DNA of 64,000 bases from Zychaea mexicana. Taxonomy: Eukaryota; Mucoromycota; Mucoromycetes; Mucorales; Lichtheimiaceae. This document shows, in pieces, positions 33,475 through 46,380 of this stretch (position 1 is the first letter of the stretch; every line of letters starts with the position of its first letter). The translations under genes and the position numbers were made by a program. The stretch is taken from the NCBI RefSeq assembly GCF_025766255.1, contig NW_026516796.1:47420-111419 (forward strand), written 5' to 3'. The notes under the pieces were generated by a model. It was not told the origin of the DNA. It made no database searches and saw only the letters and a program-made list of their open reading frames with translations.

Positions 33475-36400
33475 ATGACCGATGCACGTAGTCAACTTCT
33501 CGGCGTGCTCCACGAAGCTGCTTCGCAAGACTATACACGTATACGACAAGCTGAAGAATTGTTGAAACAATGGGAAAATGAGCCGCGATTCTTTGCTACA
33601 CTTCAGGTACAAGAAGGATCGCGACCAAAAAGAAAGTTTATTCCCAAACTTGAGATTAGAGAATACTCAAGATAAACTTTTGCGCACATGAGCATATAGG
33701 ATATTTTCTACGATCGCACGGTCAATCACGACGTACGTGTACTCAGTGGCATCTATCTCAAAAATGGCGTCGGTCGCTTTTGGCGCAAAACTGCTAAAAA
33801 GTACAAACGGCTTAGTGGAGGAAACTGTCATAAACCAAAAATAATAGAGCGAAAGCTAACCATGACAATGACGCTATAACACCCGATAGCCCGATTATTC
33901 CTGAAGAAAAGGCAGCGATTCGACAACGACTCTTGCAATTCTTAGACGAGCCGAGCAAAAAGGTACACTTATCGATCTATGGTGACTTTTTAAAAAAGGG
34001 AACAAGAAGCCTCATAATTCGCGTTTATAAATAGCTGACCTCTCAAAACGCTGTTATCGTGGCGCGTATTGCTCGTATGGATTATCCCATGGAATGGTAT
34101 GCTCGCAATAGCGGATTTTTGAAGATACACTAGCTATATAATGTACTAATGTTGTCAAGCGAGATAGGCCAGACTTACTACCATCGTTGGTTCAGGCAAT
34201 CGAGACACCTAGCGGCGACGAACGATTGATCCACGACCGCGCGTTAGAGATGCTGTACGAAGTACTCCACGAACTCAGCACACGTTTCTTATCCGCCAGC
34301 CGACGGCAATTCGCTGAAGTTGCACCACGTATTTTTCAAACTGTAGCCAATGTCTATGTTACCTATACCGCAACCACCGTTTCTACTCTTTCAACATCAG
34401 CAAGCTCATCCTTGGATCAGCAAGCAGCAGCAGTATTGTTGACAGAAATGGAAATTGCTTCAGCATGCGTAAAATGTTTGCGGATATTGATGGTTAGCGG
34501 TATTCGAGACGTCCATAAATACGATGAGACAAAAACTTTTATACAACTCAGCAAGCAACGCTTAGAGGAATACATGAAAGTGCGATTACTGCAACAGCAA
34601 CAACAGCAGTCCTCTTCGTCTACGTCGGAAAAGATCCAAGAAATGGTCAATACAATTATTGAGGATTATGGTGCGTTGTATCTAGGATTACAAAAAGCAC
34701 ACCCTGTGTCATGTGCGTTGTGTCCAGCTTGGACAGATATTCTGGGCTACTACTGGCAGGCGATTGTGCATGAAGGCACACGGTTGACGGATCGCTACAA
34801 GACAGGTTAGTTTCTTATGCTTATAGAGTGGATTGATAAGAAAAGGAGGAGCGCAAGAGCTAAACTAGAATATGCATGTGCGATTATCAGGTCAACCTGT
34901 GGATATACCCGTATTTGAACAGTTTCTTTTACAGGGTATGCTACTGGTCAAGGACACAATCAAGACTGCTGCCCAGAACCTCGATGGTCCAGGTAAGATA
35001 TAAATCACTTTAGTGTATGGAGAAATAAATGAAGTACGTTATTAAAGACATTTGAAACTAGCATCGGAAGTACTGTCTGTTACTGATGAAGAAAAGACGT
35101 TGAGCGTGGAAGCAAACAACATAATTAACAATCAGTTTTTGACATCTGATTTTGTTAACGCATGCGCTGAAACTTTGATTACCAAGTATATGCTGTTAAC
35201 ACCGGCTGATATGGAAAAATGGGAAGATGATCCAGAAGGATGGGCCAATGCACTTGATTCGGAAAACTATGAGTTTGAGTTAAGGGTAAGTTTTTTTCGA
35301 GGATACCCGTAAGGGAACAGGAACATTTGGGATTTGACTGCTAAAGCATTTATCTCTATATATACAGCCATGTGCAGAAATCACTTTTATGAGCTTATTG
35401 ACGCATTATCGCGATCAGTTATGTCCCATCCTGCTGGACTTGGTTGAAAAAGTGGCCAGTACGTATATTGTTTCTCGCGCTGAGTCTATATGCATTCTTT
35501 GGAAGGGGTCTACAAGGCTGACGTGTTAAATTACGATTATATATAGACGTCTCCACATTTCAAGATTTGCTATTTAAGGATGCAGTTTATGCGGCAGTTG
35601 GGTTGGGTGTACAATCGATTTACGGCCGTTTGGATTTCGAAACCTTTCTGGTAAATCGACTAATTCCTGAAATTTCCCAAAAAGGATCAGGGTAATAGCA
35701 TAATTTCTGTTTTTTTCGATCTGTCAACAATATGAAGCAATTGAACTCATTTGTTTGTTAATGAAACCCTTTCATATAATACATGTAGGTTGAAAATACT
35801 TCATCGAAGAATTGGGTGGCTATTAGGTCGTTGGGTGAACGAAGGCATCAGCGCGGACAGTCGTGTGGCAATTTATCAGGGCTTATTGGAATTGATGGTG
35901 GGCGAAGATGACATGGTTGTCCGATTAACAGCAGCCCATAGCTTGCGCCAAGCAATCGACGACTGGGACTTTGAAATCAGCATCTTGCTACCTTATTTGG
36001 GACCTGCTATGGATTTGTTGCTAAAATTGTTAAACGAGGTGGAGGAGTCGGATACAGTAATGAAATTGATCAGTGATTTGAATACTATCGCCGATCGTAC
36101 TGGAGAACATGTAGGTTCCCCTTCTTCGTCTTTACTTCACCTTTGTAAAGCCATGATCTCACCGAGTGTGTTTCATCTGCATGTGTGGATTCAAATAGAT
36201 GGTACCGTATGCACCCAAGATCATTGATTTATTAATACCTCACTGGCAGCGCGCCGAAGACAATCCCTTGTTTCAATCAGCGCTGGTTGTCACGTTTACG
36301 AAAATCACTGCAGTAAGTTGTGAAGCAGTTATCACAACTTTTTCTATGGTGAGATTCTTATAAGAGAAGCTAACTTGAGGTTTTACTATTACAGATCCTC

Positions 36401-37777
36401 AAGGAGCAGTCTGTACATGTGCAACACTTCTTTTTACCCATTGTACAGTACGGCGTGGACAAAAAAAATGTAAATATTCCGTTTTTGGAAATGACAATGC
36501 ATATATTATGGTTTTTGTTTACTAAGCGTTTGATGTCATTGTGGGTGTATAGAAAGCGCGCGTGTACCTTCTCGAAGATGTCCTTGATCTATGGTGGACG
36601 ATGCTACAAACAGCTCCTCAAGGGAGCTCCGAGTTATTTTCGATGCTCCCGTCGGCGATCGGTTTGTTGGAATACGACACGGAAGGACTACGAAAAACTT
36701 TGAAGATTATTGAAAGCTATATACTTTTGGATGGCCAAACCACACTTCAGGTACATTAAAACTGCTTTACGACCCGTTTTTTGCAGTAATCAGGACACAG
36801 ATCAAAGTTACTCACATGAGCTCTCGAATCTTTGTAATGAAATCAACAAACAAACGCAGCAAGCTGCACCTCAACTCTTTTCTGGTCTGGCGGCTTATGT
36901 TGGCAGTAGCAAAGTAGAAGTGGCATCAAGCATTACATACGTGGGCGAAACCGCATTCCAATCGTGCCCTGTGCAAGTATACGGAGAAGCATTGATCCAG
37001 TCAGGGCTGCTGGGAAACGTCTTGGATGTGTTTGTTCAAGATCAGCTCTATGCCCATGCGATCATGTCCTACATGACCCTGTTTGCACGACTGGCAATCT
37101 GTGATGCACACTTTCTACTCAACTATCTTCGAATGGCAGGTCAGCAAATGGCAGGCACCACCCCTGATGACTTTGTCGGTAGTGTATTGGAGCGATGGAT
37201 GGAAAAGGTAAGAAGATTGGTTATAACCTTTGTCGTCCGCTTTGATAAAATCATTACCTTTACTGATCATGTGGGTCTTTTAGTTTGACAATATCGGCCA
37301 CCCACGAGCACGCAAGTTGAATTGTATAGCACTCACGAACCTATTGCGTACGACAGATGCAGTGGTCTTAGCAAGACTACCCCATCTGATGGCAGTGTGG
37401 ATTGATATTTTAGCCGAAGTGAACGATGCCGAGGACGAGTAAGTGTGGCTTCCTCGTTCACTTACACCCCATCTCCTTCCAAAGAAAAACAGAGGAACAG
37501 TTCAACTGAAAAGAGATGTTGTAGCTTGTTTTTATATGCAGAAGCAGATATGGCGGGTGATATTGCTGAGCTCGATGAGTCTGCGGAAAAGGAACGACGG
37601 AACAAGCTGCGGCGCGAAGATCCCGTGTACACTACAAACTTGCCAGAGATGGTGCGGCAAGCACTTGCGACAGTGGAACAACATTATGGAGGAGGACAAG
37701 CGTTTCACGAATCATGCTTATCAAAAGTAGATCCTACGCTCTTAGACCAGGTGAATAAGGCCCTGACAAATCAATAA
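33475..37777 (+). CDS. KAP120: Importin-11/Kap120-type karyopherin
   Basis: A nuclear transport receptor of the importin-beta family. Sixteen exons: 33475-33606, 33700-33800, 33890-33962, 34035-34096, 34168-34805, 34891-34992, 35062-35285, 35368-35458, 35547-35691, 35789-36110, 36199-36312, 36395-36469, 36553-36750, 36860-37207, 37284-37438, 37525-37777; 1010 aa, as expected. The N-terminal Ran-binding region is present: QAEELLKQWENEPRFFATLQ, then HDVRVLSGIYLKNGVGRFWR and EEKAAIRQRLLQFL. Others include LKILHRRIGWLLGRWVNEGI, SLRQAIDDWDFE and the Kap120-like C-terminal RREDPVYTTNLPEMVRQAL. The insertion at residues near 210-300 holds a Gln-run and Ser-run. The last intron acceptor (37523-37524) was picked because the nearer AG at 37541 breaks frame. 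The TLC gene starts 191 bases downstream. Confidence 0.92.
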
Positions 37778-37968
37778 ATAGGCTTCATTCACGCCATCAT
37801 CGGGACCTGATTTTAGAGGGAGCACGTTGGCTTTTTGATTCGTCTTGAAAGGATCATGCTGCCTACACCATTTTCACAAATTTTTAAGTTATTCCTGGGA
37901 TCATGATTGTTTGTAGAAAGAACTGCTCTTTTTCCTTTCCTTGGCTTCCCCTTCTTTAAACTAACACT

Positions 37969-38947
37969 ATGGACAACCCGGCACTGGTCGTTCAAGTGAG
38001 CTTCATTAGCTCATTCGTGTTGCTCATTGCCTGGTATTCTTTATGGCATTTTGGGCGGCGGTCGTCGGAGCGCGAACGGTCTTTTGTTGTCACTTTGCTC
38101 GGTAGTTTTGTGATGACCAGTTGCTCTATACCAGTGCTGTACCACTCCTATCAAGCCGGCTTCGCCAGTTTGCTTGTGCCTGGGCAAATGTTCGACTGGA
38201 CTTTGGTGGCGACATGTTTCTTTATGACGTCGTTGGCCATGGATCTAGGCATTGGCGCCTTGTTCTATCGATCCAAAATCAACTTTCTAACGGGCTGGGT
38301 GCACCACACAGTCTACCTCTTGATCCTAGGCTGGGCGATTCATTGTCACCTTACTCGTCTCTTTGTCGCCATGTGTATATTGGAGCTGCCTACTTTGTGT
38401 CTATCCATCGGTTGGGTATTTCCGCATTTGCGACACGACTATGTGTTTGCCAGCTTGTATGTCCCTACACGTATCGGCTTTCATGCGTTCATGGTCGTGA
38501 TAGCTTGGCCATTCAAATCAGAAGCATTGGCTGCTTTGCTGGCTATCTTCCCATTACACTTATATTGGTTTTACGGTATGCTATACATTTCCATCAATCG
38601 AACATCGTGTTGAAAGAACAAAGCGATACGCTAACTATTCTGGAGATTTTATAGGATTTATTTGCCAGCAAAAGCGAATCCGTAAAGAAAGTCTCAGTGC
38701 AAGCAACAGTATCATTACCACAACAGACTTGAAGCAGCCACTTTTGCAAGCTACCATGTCGAGACAAGAGGAGATAGTACCAGCCGTATCTCCAGCTCTC
38801 TTTTCCAATGGTCATAGTTCACGACAGCATAGCAGTAGTGCAAAAACAGCCGTCAACAATTACTCGGCATGCAGCACAATGAGCGGTCGTATTCCTAACG
38901 AGCCAGCCGAACCTTTTTGCAATGTACCTGTCGGTATTACTACCTAA
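37969..38947 (+). CDS. TLC-domain multi-pass membrane protein
   Basis: Two exons: 37969-38575 and 38655-38947; 299 aa. About six or seven membrane helices make up residues 10-205, with the TLC-domain hallmark HHTVYLLILGWAI and, later, ELPTLCLSIGWVFPHLRHDY and PTRIGFHAFMVVIAW. The TLC domain occurs in ceramide synthases, TRAM and TMEM56/TLCD proteins. The ceramide-synthase Lag1p core (with paired histidines in the HHxxT context and flanking conserved aspartates) is not clearly present, so a TLCD/TMEM56-like lipid-related protein is more likely than a ceramide synthase. The C-terminal 95 residues are hydrophilic and Ser-rich, probably cytosolic. It follows the importin gene in tandem. Confidence 0.82.
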
Positions 38948-40341
38948 CCATGCAATCTCTTTTCCACTTTCTCATTCATATGACGCTATTTCTTTCATCA
39001 TATAACCCCCTTTTGTGTATAGCTATGTAATATAGATGACTTGTCTTATCATTTTACAGCCCATTTTCCGTCTTCCTGCCCTTTTATTTATAAACGACAA
39101 GCTCAAATGAGCATAATTGTCCATTTTATTTCTTTCTTACCATGCGAGATTGATGTACCACACCATATAATTATATTGTAAATTTTCCCTCATATCAGCC
39201 CCAACAACTACACCCAAATTTCTACACCCTTAATTGTTAAGATTTATGTATAACATCCTTTTATTATGCACATAATTGTAGAGTTTTGCCCACAATATCA
39301 TAAAATCGAGACGAAGGATACAAAAGAAAATGAAAAGAAGAGAGAGTGCATGTAAGTTAGTACACATATGATGTAGCTTATGAAGACGAAAATGTTCATT
39401 ATCATAGTGAATTAGTAGTAATTCCCTGTTTAATCTGATTTGGAGCCCAAAAACCTATCGAAATATCACTATATCGAATATTACTATAGCGAGCGGCCAC
39501 TGCACTAGTAATTGTTATGAGTTCGATAGAGCAGAGTCAAGGTACACAACAGTATTTGCTTTGGAATACACATTATGCTGAATGACTCAGCCAGCGTTTA
39601 AATGGGTTGAGTGAAGGTAGAAATTCTCAGCCGGTGTTGTATCAAGCATTATTTTATTGCCGTGTCTGTTGTGTAGCATAAACAATAGACTCTCTGCTGT
39701 AGGTAGGGTCCAAAAAATGATAGTATTTTGCTGCTACAGCTCTATGGCCATGTAGACAGAGTGCATCTGAGAGAGGCTTATATACGATTGTAAACAGGCC
39801 CACCCACAGCAATCCACACGGGCTGCTCGTAGTTTAATTTGAGCACGGCAAAAGAATAATGAGCATTTGCACGAAACATGCTGTACCCAATCAAACCGCT
39901 CATGATGGTTGGCTGGGATCGATGGTTTTGAATAGTCTAAATGGCAAGTTGGAGAACGCAGACTCTCGCAAACACTAGAGCTGCAAATACGCAGCATGGC
40001 CATACTGATACATATATCTAATAGAACATAGGTCATATTAACACATAGGGGAAACTTAGGTGCGAAATAAGATCAGTAAGCAAAGATCGTAAGCGAAGGG
40101 CTATTAAGCGCTTGAGTAGTGATTATCAGTCAAGGAACATGCACAATCTATACAACTACTAGCACTTTAAGATGGTAGTTCAACTATCCCCATAAAACAG
40201 CGCCGCTGCAGGGCTTCTCAATCACCCCCGCTTTTTTCAACTCTGTTTTGATAAATGCAATACTATTCTTTTAAGCATAAGAGAAAGACACGTATTTTAT
40301 TACAGAAGCAAAGCAAATTAAAAAGAAGAAGGAAAGAAAAA
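38948..40341. other. Intergenic region
   Basis: 1.4 kb between two convergent genes' ends. AT-rich first half; the ORF at 39734-40036 (minus) has no family match. Nothing else seen. Confidence 0.55.
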
Positions 40342-40740
40342 TCAATCCGACGAATCGCCGAAAACGTCCGCCAGCCAGGCATCCACGTCGAAAGGCTCTT
40401 CACTGTACTGTGCGAGCTCTTCTTGAGCGAGATGCGGCTCCTGCTGCTGCTCCTGCTGTTCCTGTTGTTGTTGTTGTTGCTCTTCTTGCTCTTCTCCTTG
40501 GTCACCAGTGCTACTGACTCCGTTGTTGTTTCCATGGCTGCTGTTGTTGTGATTGTGATTGTGATAATGATTGTGATTGTGATTGTGAATGTGATAATGA
40601 TGACGATGATGGTGGTGGTGGTGGTGGTGGTGGTGATGGTGATGGCGTCTGCTTCTGTTCCTTAGTGTCGTGGACACTTTCGTCACACGACCGTTCTCAG
40701 AGCCAGTGAGAATCTCAGTGATTTTCGTGATGATTTTCAT
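40342..40740 (-). CDS. Small histidine-rich protein, 132 aa
   Basis: I do not know the family. It starts with a short amphipathic, basic segment (MKIITKITEILTGSENGRV), then RNRSRR followed by a run of 13 histidines and alternating His/Asn/Tyr (about 24 His in 40 residues), a Glu/Gln-rich region, and an acidic end (EEPFDVDAWLADVFGDSSD). The tail resembles short acidic activation or docking motifs with spaced aromatics. Evidence for a real gene: a clean ORF ending with this structured tail, and a pyrimidine-rich (CT)n leader right upstream of the ATG on the minus strand (40741-40800). Many histidines could bind Zn, Ni or Cu, or drive nuclear-speckle localisation; these are inferences from other His-rich proteins. 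A chance ORF over a microsatellite is the alternative. Confidence 0.55.
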   Translation of the reverse strand: MKIITKITEILTGSENGRVTKVSTTLRNRSRRHHHHHHHHHHHHHRHHYHIHNHNHNHYHNHNHNNSSHGNNNGVSSTGDQGEEQEEQQQQQQEQQEQQQEPHLAQEELAQYSEEPFDVDAWLADVFGDSSD

Positions 40741-41914
40741 GTTCAGAGATTGAAAGAGAGAGAGATTGAGAGAGAGTGTGTGAGTGAGGAGAAGCAGCAG
40801 ATTTTTTTCTAAGCAGTGCTTTTTAATATCTTTTTTGCTCTTCCGTCAACCGAGCCCGAAAAGGAAAAGATAAGAGTTGACAGCGTCACCTGCCACCCAG
40901 CTCATGTCTTGTTACACAAGCACACTGTGGACACACCGACCAACGCGTCGCTCATTTCCGAAGCAATGGCAGTCAACCTGACATTCCCCATTGCATTGTG
41001 CATGTTCCAAGCTACACGTACACACTAGTCTCGTCTTTCTACACTGCTATGACGAGGTGTTTTGGTTTACTCAAGCTAGGTCAGCGTGCTTTTCTTCCAC
41101 TCGACATCAAAGTTACACGAGGTCTACACGATCCAAAACACGCATGAAAGCAACATGTCGGCACGGTCAAAGATGGCGCCATCGTCGTTCCTGCAACTGC
41201 AGTTGCCAGCACTAAGGATCGATTAAGACGCCCAAGGGGGATGTTATCTTTTGCGAGATCGAACGACACTCTGATTAGCTCTACACATCACCGCTTTTTG
41301 AAGACATGGTCGTTTTGGGGCATGTAAGAGGATGGATTGCTCTCGCCCCAATGTCAAAGCGCCTGCAACTTATGAGCTGCAGCTAAAATGACGAGCCAAG
41401 TGTTGATCGCTCCCTTTGAATCTTGTGGTCTGGATGACATTACAGTATGTACGTGCTAGTGTGATTCATGCAAACCGTCTGGTTTGTTTATCTTGGGTTG
41501 CACAAACAGTTCTGTCGCAAGCAATTTACTACTTTAACAGCCCACTTCTTTATTGATGGAGTTAACTTTTTAAGGAAGAAAAGCCATGAGAGAGAGAGAG
41601 AGAGAGTGAGTGAGGGAACAAGGTGATCAAGTCGAGAACATGACCTACGAAGCAGCCATTTTGGCATCCAAATCTGGAGGGTAGCGAGACGGGGATCTCT
41701 TTTGAACAAGGCATGTGAGCTACTTAATGAATGAATTTCCTTTTTCGGGGCATCGGCCATTTGACCTTTGAGCCAATGATGGCGATCCCTCTTTCATCAT
41801 GACGCCTTTAAGCAACGTGTTGGATGCAGCATCCGAGAGATGCAGCGGCTCATCATTATTCCAAGTCATGGGAAGCGCCTATCCTTTAGCAGCTTACTTT
41901 TCCGTGTCTTTACG
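40741..41914. other. Intergenic region
   Basis: 1.2 kb with the leader of the histidine-rich gene, a (GA)n tract at 41588-41606, and no convincing gene. ORFs at 40816-41028 and 40991-41215 are not supported by composition or splice sites. Confidence 0.5.
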
Positions 41915-42193
41915 ATGAGCTACAGCCACGCCACTGGCTTTTACGATGACGACAACGACGGCGTCGCTACTGCTCCTTATGAACGCGTCTTCTCCTCCGC
42001 CTCCTCTCTCATCATTGACCTCAGTCAAGATGATGATGAGCTCGGTGCTCTGTCGCGTGTCTGCGAGCTGGTCCTCAATGATATCACTCCAGCAAAGCCC
42101 TTCTGTCTCCTGTGCTCCCTCTGTCACCGCTTCCACCGCAGCATCATTGCCAGCTCACGTTTGATACCCTCTCACCGAAACATTAGAACCTAA
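41915..42193 (+). CDS. Possible small acidic/Cys-containing protein, 92 aa
   Basis: The ATG at 41915 begins MSYSHATGFYDDDNDGVA and the frame runs to a TAA at 42191. Codon third positions are mostly C or G (as in ThrRS and the Rab GAP), unlike the AT-rich flanks, and the frame has helical-looking segments (LIIDLSQDDDELGALSRVCE) and a cysteine-rich part (FCLLCSLCHRFH). I know no family. The frame also extends 75 bases upstream (41840) to another ATG. It could equally be a GC-rich non-coding stretch, since an opposite-strand ORF covers 41894-42136. Confidence 0.4.
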   Translation: MSYSHATGFYDDDNDGVATAPYERVFSSASSLIIDLSQDDDELGALSRVCELVLNDITPAKPFCLLCSLCHRFHRSIIASSRLIPSHRNIRT

Positions 42194-43631
42194 CTTTACT
42201 TCTATGAATTATGTTGTAGACTCAAGAAAAACTCCAGAAATCTTTCTGAAAAGTAAAAATCTCATCTGTGTCATTTGTTCTCTGCATGTGGATGCAAACA
42301 AAGCTAATATGTAACATTGCTTGGCACCGTGCAAACTAACAAGACAAGAGTATCAATTCTTCATCTTATACATAATAAAATCGCGTACTTTGAGGCTATA
42401 TGCTACACTTGCCCCTCCCCTCCTCTTTTATTTTTTTTTAAAAAAGGCGCCTTGTATGGTACAATATCTGGATCATTTTCCTCTGAGCTTGTAATGTTTG
42501 TAAAGAAAGCATCCGAGCGATACGGGAGCTTAGCAGAGTGCTCAATGGATGAGACAGCATGAATTGTTGGTAAATTAAACAAAAGTGACAGTGGTTATTG
42601 CGAATTTCTCTTACCAAATTTTATGATTGCACAGTGATTAGGCATTTGACCGTAGTGTAAGTACAAGCTCAACAAATCATAGTACTTGTTTGGATTGTTC
42701 TGGGAGTACAACGAAAGTCTGATGTATGCTAAAGAGCATAACAGTTTCCGGATCTAGATTTTTCATGCACAATTGCTAAAAGACAACATTCATGTATGGT
42801 CATCAAAAGATAAAGAGAACAGAGCTCTTGTGTGTAACTACTACCTACTACAGCTCAGGAATGCTTCCCTATGTCATTGTGACAAATAACAAAGGCTCAT
42901 CTCATCATGACTGAATATGTGCAATATGGTGGTTATCGAGATCGGTCACATTATCAAACCAACTGATATATCACATATTATGTAGCACAGAGATTCAATG
43001 CATGTCAGTTTCTGAGTGCGGAGAGAATGGATATCTGACAAAGGTGGTAAAGCCTTATCCTAGACGAACATGATATTGTGAGGCTTCACAGAATGTACAT
43101 GTGTTTTATCGTACATCTGCTGCTTTTTTTTTTCTCCAAGAAATACATCCATGAGCATACAGTACATAGAACAAGTTATCACCCTTCATACAAAATAGAT
43201 AGCAGCAAAGCTAATGGGCGTTTTTATTAATGCCAAGTTGTACTCAATTTTTCCCATCTCTTTCGGTAAGCAGTACAGTGTATTTCTCGTATATTCTATA
43301 GTCGTGAGAGCAGCTGCTGGCGCCTCTTTTTAATAGGCATTATGTTACTTTGATTACGGCGTTTGAAACGAAGAGTAAAAATCACTATTTATTGTTGCAT
43401 GATAACGTGCACAGCAATGACAATCGGTTTCAGTCAGGAAGTCATCATGATTGTATTACTACGTAGTAAACGCTCCTTGTCGCATGATAAATAGAACAGC
43501 AGCGCAAGAAATAAATGTTTTCAAGCTGTCTTTCACCCACGCAATCTTTTCTTTCTTCAATAACTCTCAACACATCTATTTTTTTTCCTTTCCACCGTGC
43601 CTCCTGTTTATAACTGGGTTCTCTTACACTG
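42194..43631. other. AT-rich intergenic region
   Basis: 1.4 kb with no supportable gene. A pyrimidine-rich stretch (43545-43610) directly precedes the SANT gene start and is probably its leader. Confidence 0.55.
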
Positions 43632-44785
43632 ATGTCTCAACAAACAAGCAGAATAGTTTGGGACGAAAACGACACGAACACCGTGATCAAGGCAAAGAAT
43701 GACAACCCGGACTTGTCTTGGGAAGAAATCTCAGCCTTAATTGACGACCGTCATAACGCTGACAGATGTCGCAAGATGTTCCTTCCTGTTGCGGTGAGTA
43801 CGAGAAGACAGCAGTTATCTTCTTTGCTTCTTTCCTGTTTTGCTGGTGCTTTTTATATGGTGCTGTTGTTGCTTATCGTCTCATACATGACCATTCTTTT
43901 CATAGCCCAAGCTTTCACACCAAATTCCAGTATGGTACCGCCGCGTCGTGTGCAAATGGCTCAGACGCGATCCGCCAACTTCGTATGAAGAAGTTGCAGC
44001 AGGTATTCCCGGCAACTTTTCTCCAGAAGACATTGAAATTTTCTGGCAGTACTATGCCACTGACAAGGAGAAGGCTCGTGGTACTCGTGAAGCCGTTTCT
44101 GAAGGCGTGCAGACCGGAAGAATCAATGTATGTAGCAAATACTCCTCTTTTATTTTACCGAAAGATGATGCGTGTGTGAGTTGTCATTGGTGCGGGAAAG
44201 TCAAGATTTTGTGTGTGTGCTGGCTGGGGAGTGGGTGAGGTGGGGCAGGATGGGTGCTGATGTGTTGTCAGAAAAGGAGATAAAAGATAGTGATTGAACA
44301 AAAGAAAAATTATGCAATGCTGATGATGGTGTTCACAGATCCGCGCACTACGTGGTATTGGCACGACGAAGGCAGGTGACACCACCAAAGCTGACAAGCC
44401 AGAGGCGCAGATTCCCAAGAAGCCAGAAGAACGTGGTGCGCAAAAAACCGCGAAAACAGGGCTCGACCATGTTGAACAAGGTCCCAGTAAGCCGCAGAAG
44501 CCGGAGCCACGAAGAGGAGGATATGTCCGGCCGAGAACTGGCAAGTTTCGTTTCTGGTCGGAAGAGGAGGAAAACACACTGATTGAAGGTGTGGACACGG
44601 GTGTCCCAATGGCCGAGATCGCCCGAAATGTGGAGCGCTCCGAAACTGCCTGCAGAGCCAAATTGCGTCGCATGGGTCAAGGAGTGCTGCCACCGCCAAA
44701 GCGTCAGAAAACTGACATGGGTGCCGTCCCTCGTCGTTACGATACCCGCTCCAGCGCTGCCAAGCCTAAGGACAAGGAAGCCTAG
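43632..44785 (+). CDS. SANT/Myb-like nuclear protein
   Basis: Three exons: 43632-43793, 43906-44127, 44339-44785; 276 aa. The first domain begins SRIVWDENDTNTVIKAKNDN and goes on PDLSWEEISALIDDRHNADR with CRKMF, the W-spaced three-helix pattern of a Myb/SANT repeat. The middle reads WYRRVVCKWLRRDPPTSYEE. The C-terminal part has a second SANT-like repeat, KFRFWSEEEENTLIEGVDTG then VPMAEIARNVERSETACRAK, flanked by basic Lys/Pro/Arg-rich linkers and a basic tail (PPPKRQKTD) that would serve as a nuclear localisation signal. DNA or chromatin binding is a good inference; targets are unknown. Intron 2 (44128-44338) is long for this window at 211 bases. Confidence 0.8.
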
Positions 44786-46109
44786 GTGGCTCTCCCAATT
44801 GTTCTTACTTCTCGCTCCTTCTTTGCTCATATCCTTCTGCGAATACCTTCCATTTGTACCACAATAACAACAAAAAACACCTTTTTGTGAATACTTTCTT
44901 CCACCACCCAGAAATTTGCATTAAAAATTGATATCATACAAACTTGCTGTAAACACGTTTTCGCTTTGTTGCTTATAGTATACGCTGCGTTCTTCTATTA
45001 TCAACAGTTGATGCATGTTTCTCATAACGCAATGATGCGACTATATATCATCTTGAGTCTATGTCTTTCCTTTTTCAACCCCGAGATTGATTAATCATAC
45101 ATACGCCAGGATGTTTCATTTCTACATTGCAGTAGGATAATTAGTTTGACATTCTTTCACATACTCTTTCGTATACACTTGAATGTAAGATTATCAATGA
45201 CTAATGCTAGAGTCCCTATCAATATGCTCTTCTCTTTTCTATCTGTTTTAATGTGTCCATACAGAAGCGGAAGAATTTATCATACTGTATCCAATGTTGT
45301 CACTTAGTGGGAACCTGTTGTTGTCGCTTGCGATCTTTTTGTAGAGAAATTATTCTAGAATAAACCACGTGAAAAAAGAAACAAAAGATTGAATGTCCTA
45401 TATTAAGCCTTCAACCCAGAAAAGATGAAAATATCTATGGTATGCAAAAACCAATCATACCTATCAGCTATCACATATACGATCACTGTTTTCCTCTCCT
45501 ACAAAAATAGTAAATATATTTACACGTGTTGCTGTATACCAGACGCGCCTTTTGTTTCCTATACTTGATCATTCCTCTGACTGCCAAAATCTGCTATCAT
45601 GTAGCCATGAATACTGGTTCCAGCTGAAAGCGTCTGTCCAGTGGACAGTCGAGCAAGAGACAAACAAGGCTTGGTTATTAATTTCTGCTGTGTCGTTGCA
45701 ATACAAGCTGCTGCCGATTCTATTCTTGTTGCTGTTGTCCACGTACAAGTGTTCGAGGAACATACTGTAACGAGAATAGCGTAACGAGTCCAAAATTTGA
45801 CATTTGAACTAGATTTGAAGCTGGTCAAGCGTGTGCAGCATGTGGACAGCTTACCCACCAGAGCAATGTTCTTAAAGGATGGTCATTTTGAGCCAGGTGA
45901 TTCAAGCAAAATAGAGCAAATTACTAGGGTAGCATTCTTCTGGTATTTACGTCTTAATAACTTGATTTTCTACGTGCTTTCGTTGCTGTAGTTGTTAAGA
46001 TTTATCAGGATTGGTTCGCGGATTGGGCGATGCCTAACCTTTTTCTCTTTTGTCGGAAGGCCTGAAAGAAATTTTGGTTTACCTTGCGAGTGGAAGAGCG
46101 AAAGCATGG
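44786..46109. other. Gene-poor AT-rich region
   Basis: No supportable gene. ORFs at 45552-45770 (+) and 45559-45858 or 45569-45793 (-) overlap each other and lack motifs. They could be old transposon debris. Confidence 0.5.
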
Positions 46110-46380
46110 TAAGTTCGATTGCGCATGCACCTCTCCAGTAAATCGTGACCTGCGCCCACCTCTTGATCCTGTACTCCCTGTGACCGCTTGCTGAGTCCTG
46201 GAAATGACTCGATAAACCGACCACCGGCCGCGCATAGACGTTAGGTTCGGGGCACGGGTCGGCAACACGTAGAGACTATGCAGTGGAGCGCGGCAACAAC
46301 TAAACGCGATGACTGTCAGGGTCATGCCGCCGTAGCAGGCAGCCATACGGGATTGGGCAGTATGGTGAGGTCACGTACAC
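46110..46380. other. GC-rich island of unknown nature
   Basis: About 270 bases noticeably richer in G+C than the AT-rich flanks. A minus-strand ORF (46005-46346) crosses it (ACYGGMTLTVIAFSCC.., SMRGRWSVYRVIS..), but I see no known domain. Transferred or transposon-derived DNA or a structured RNA are open options. Confidence 0.4.

Noticed and set aside
37542..37777. Nearest acceptor (AG at 37540-37541) for the last importin exon
   Set aside because: It puts the last exon out of frame with the donor at 37438; the AG at 37523-37524 restores frame.
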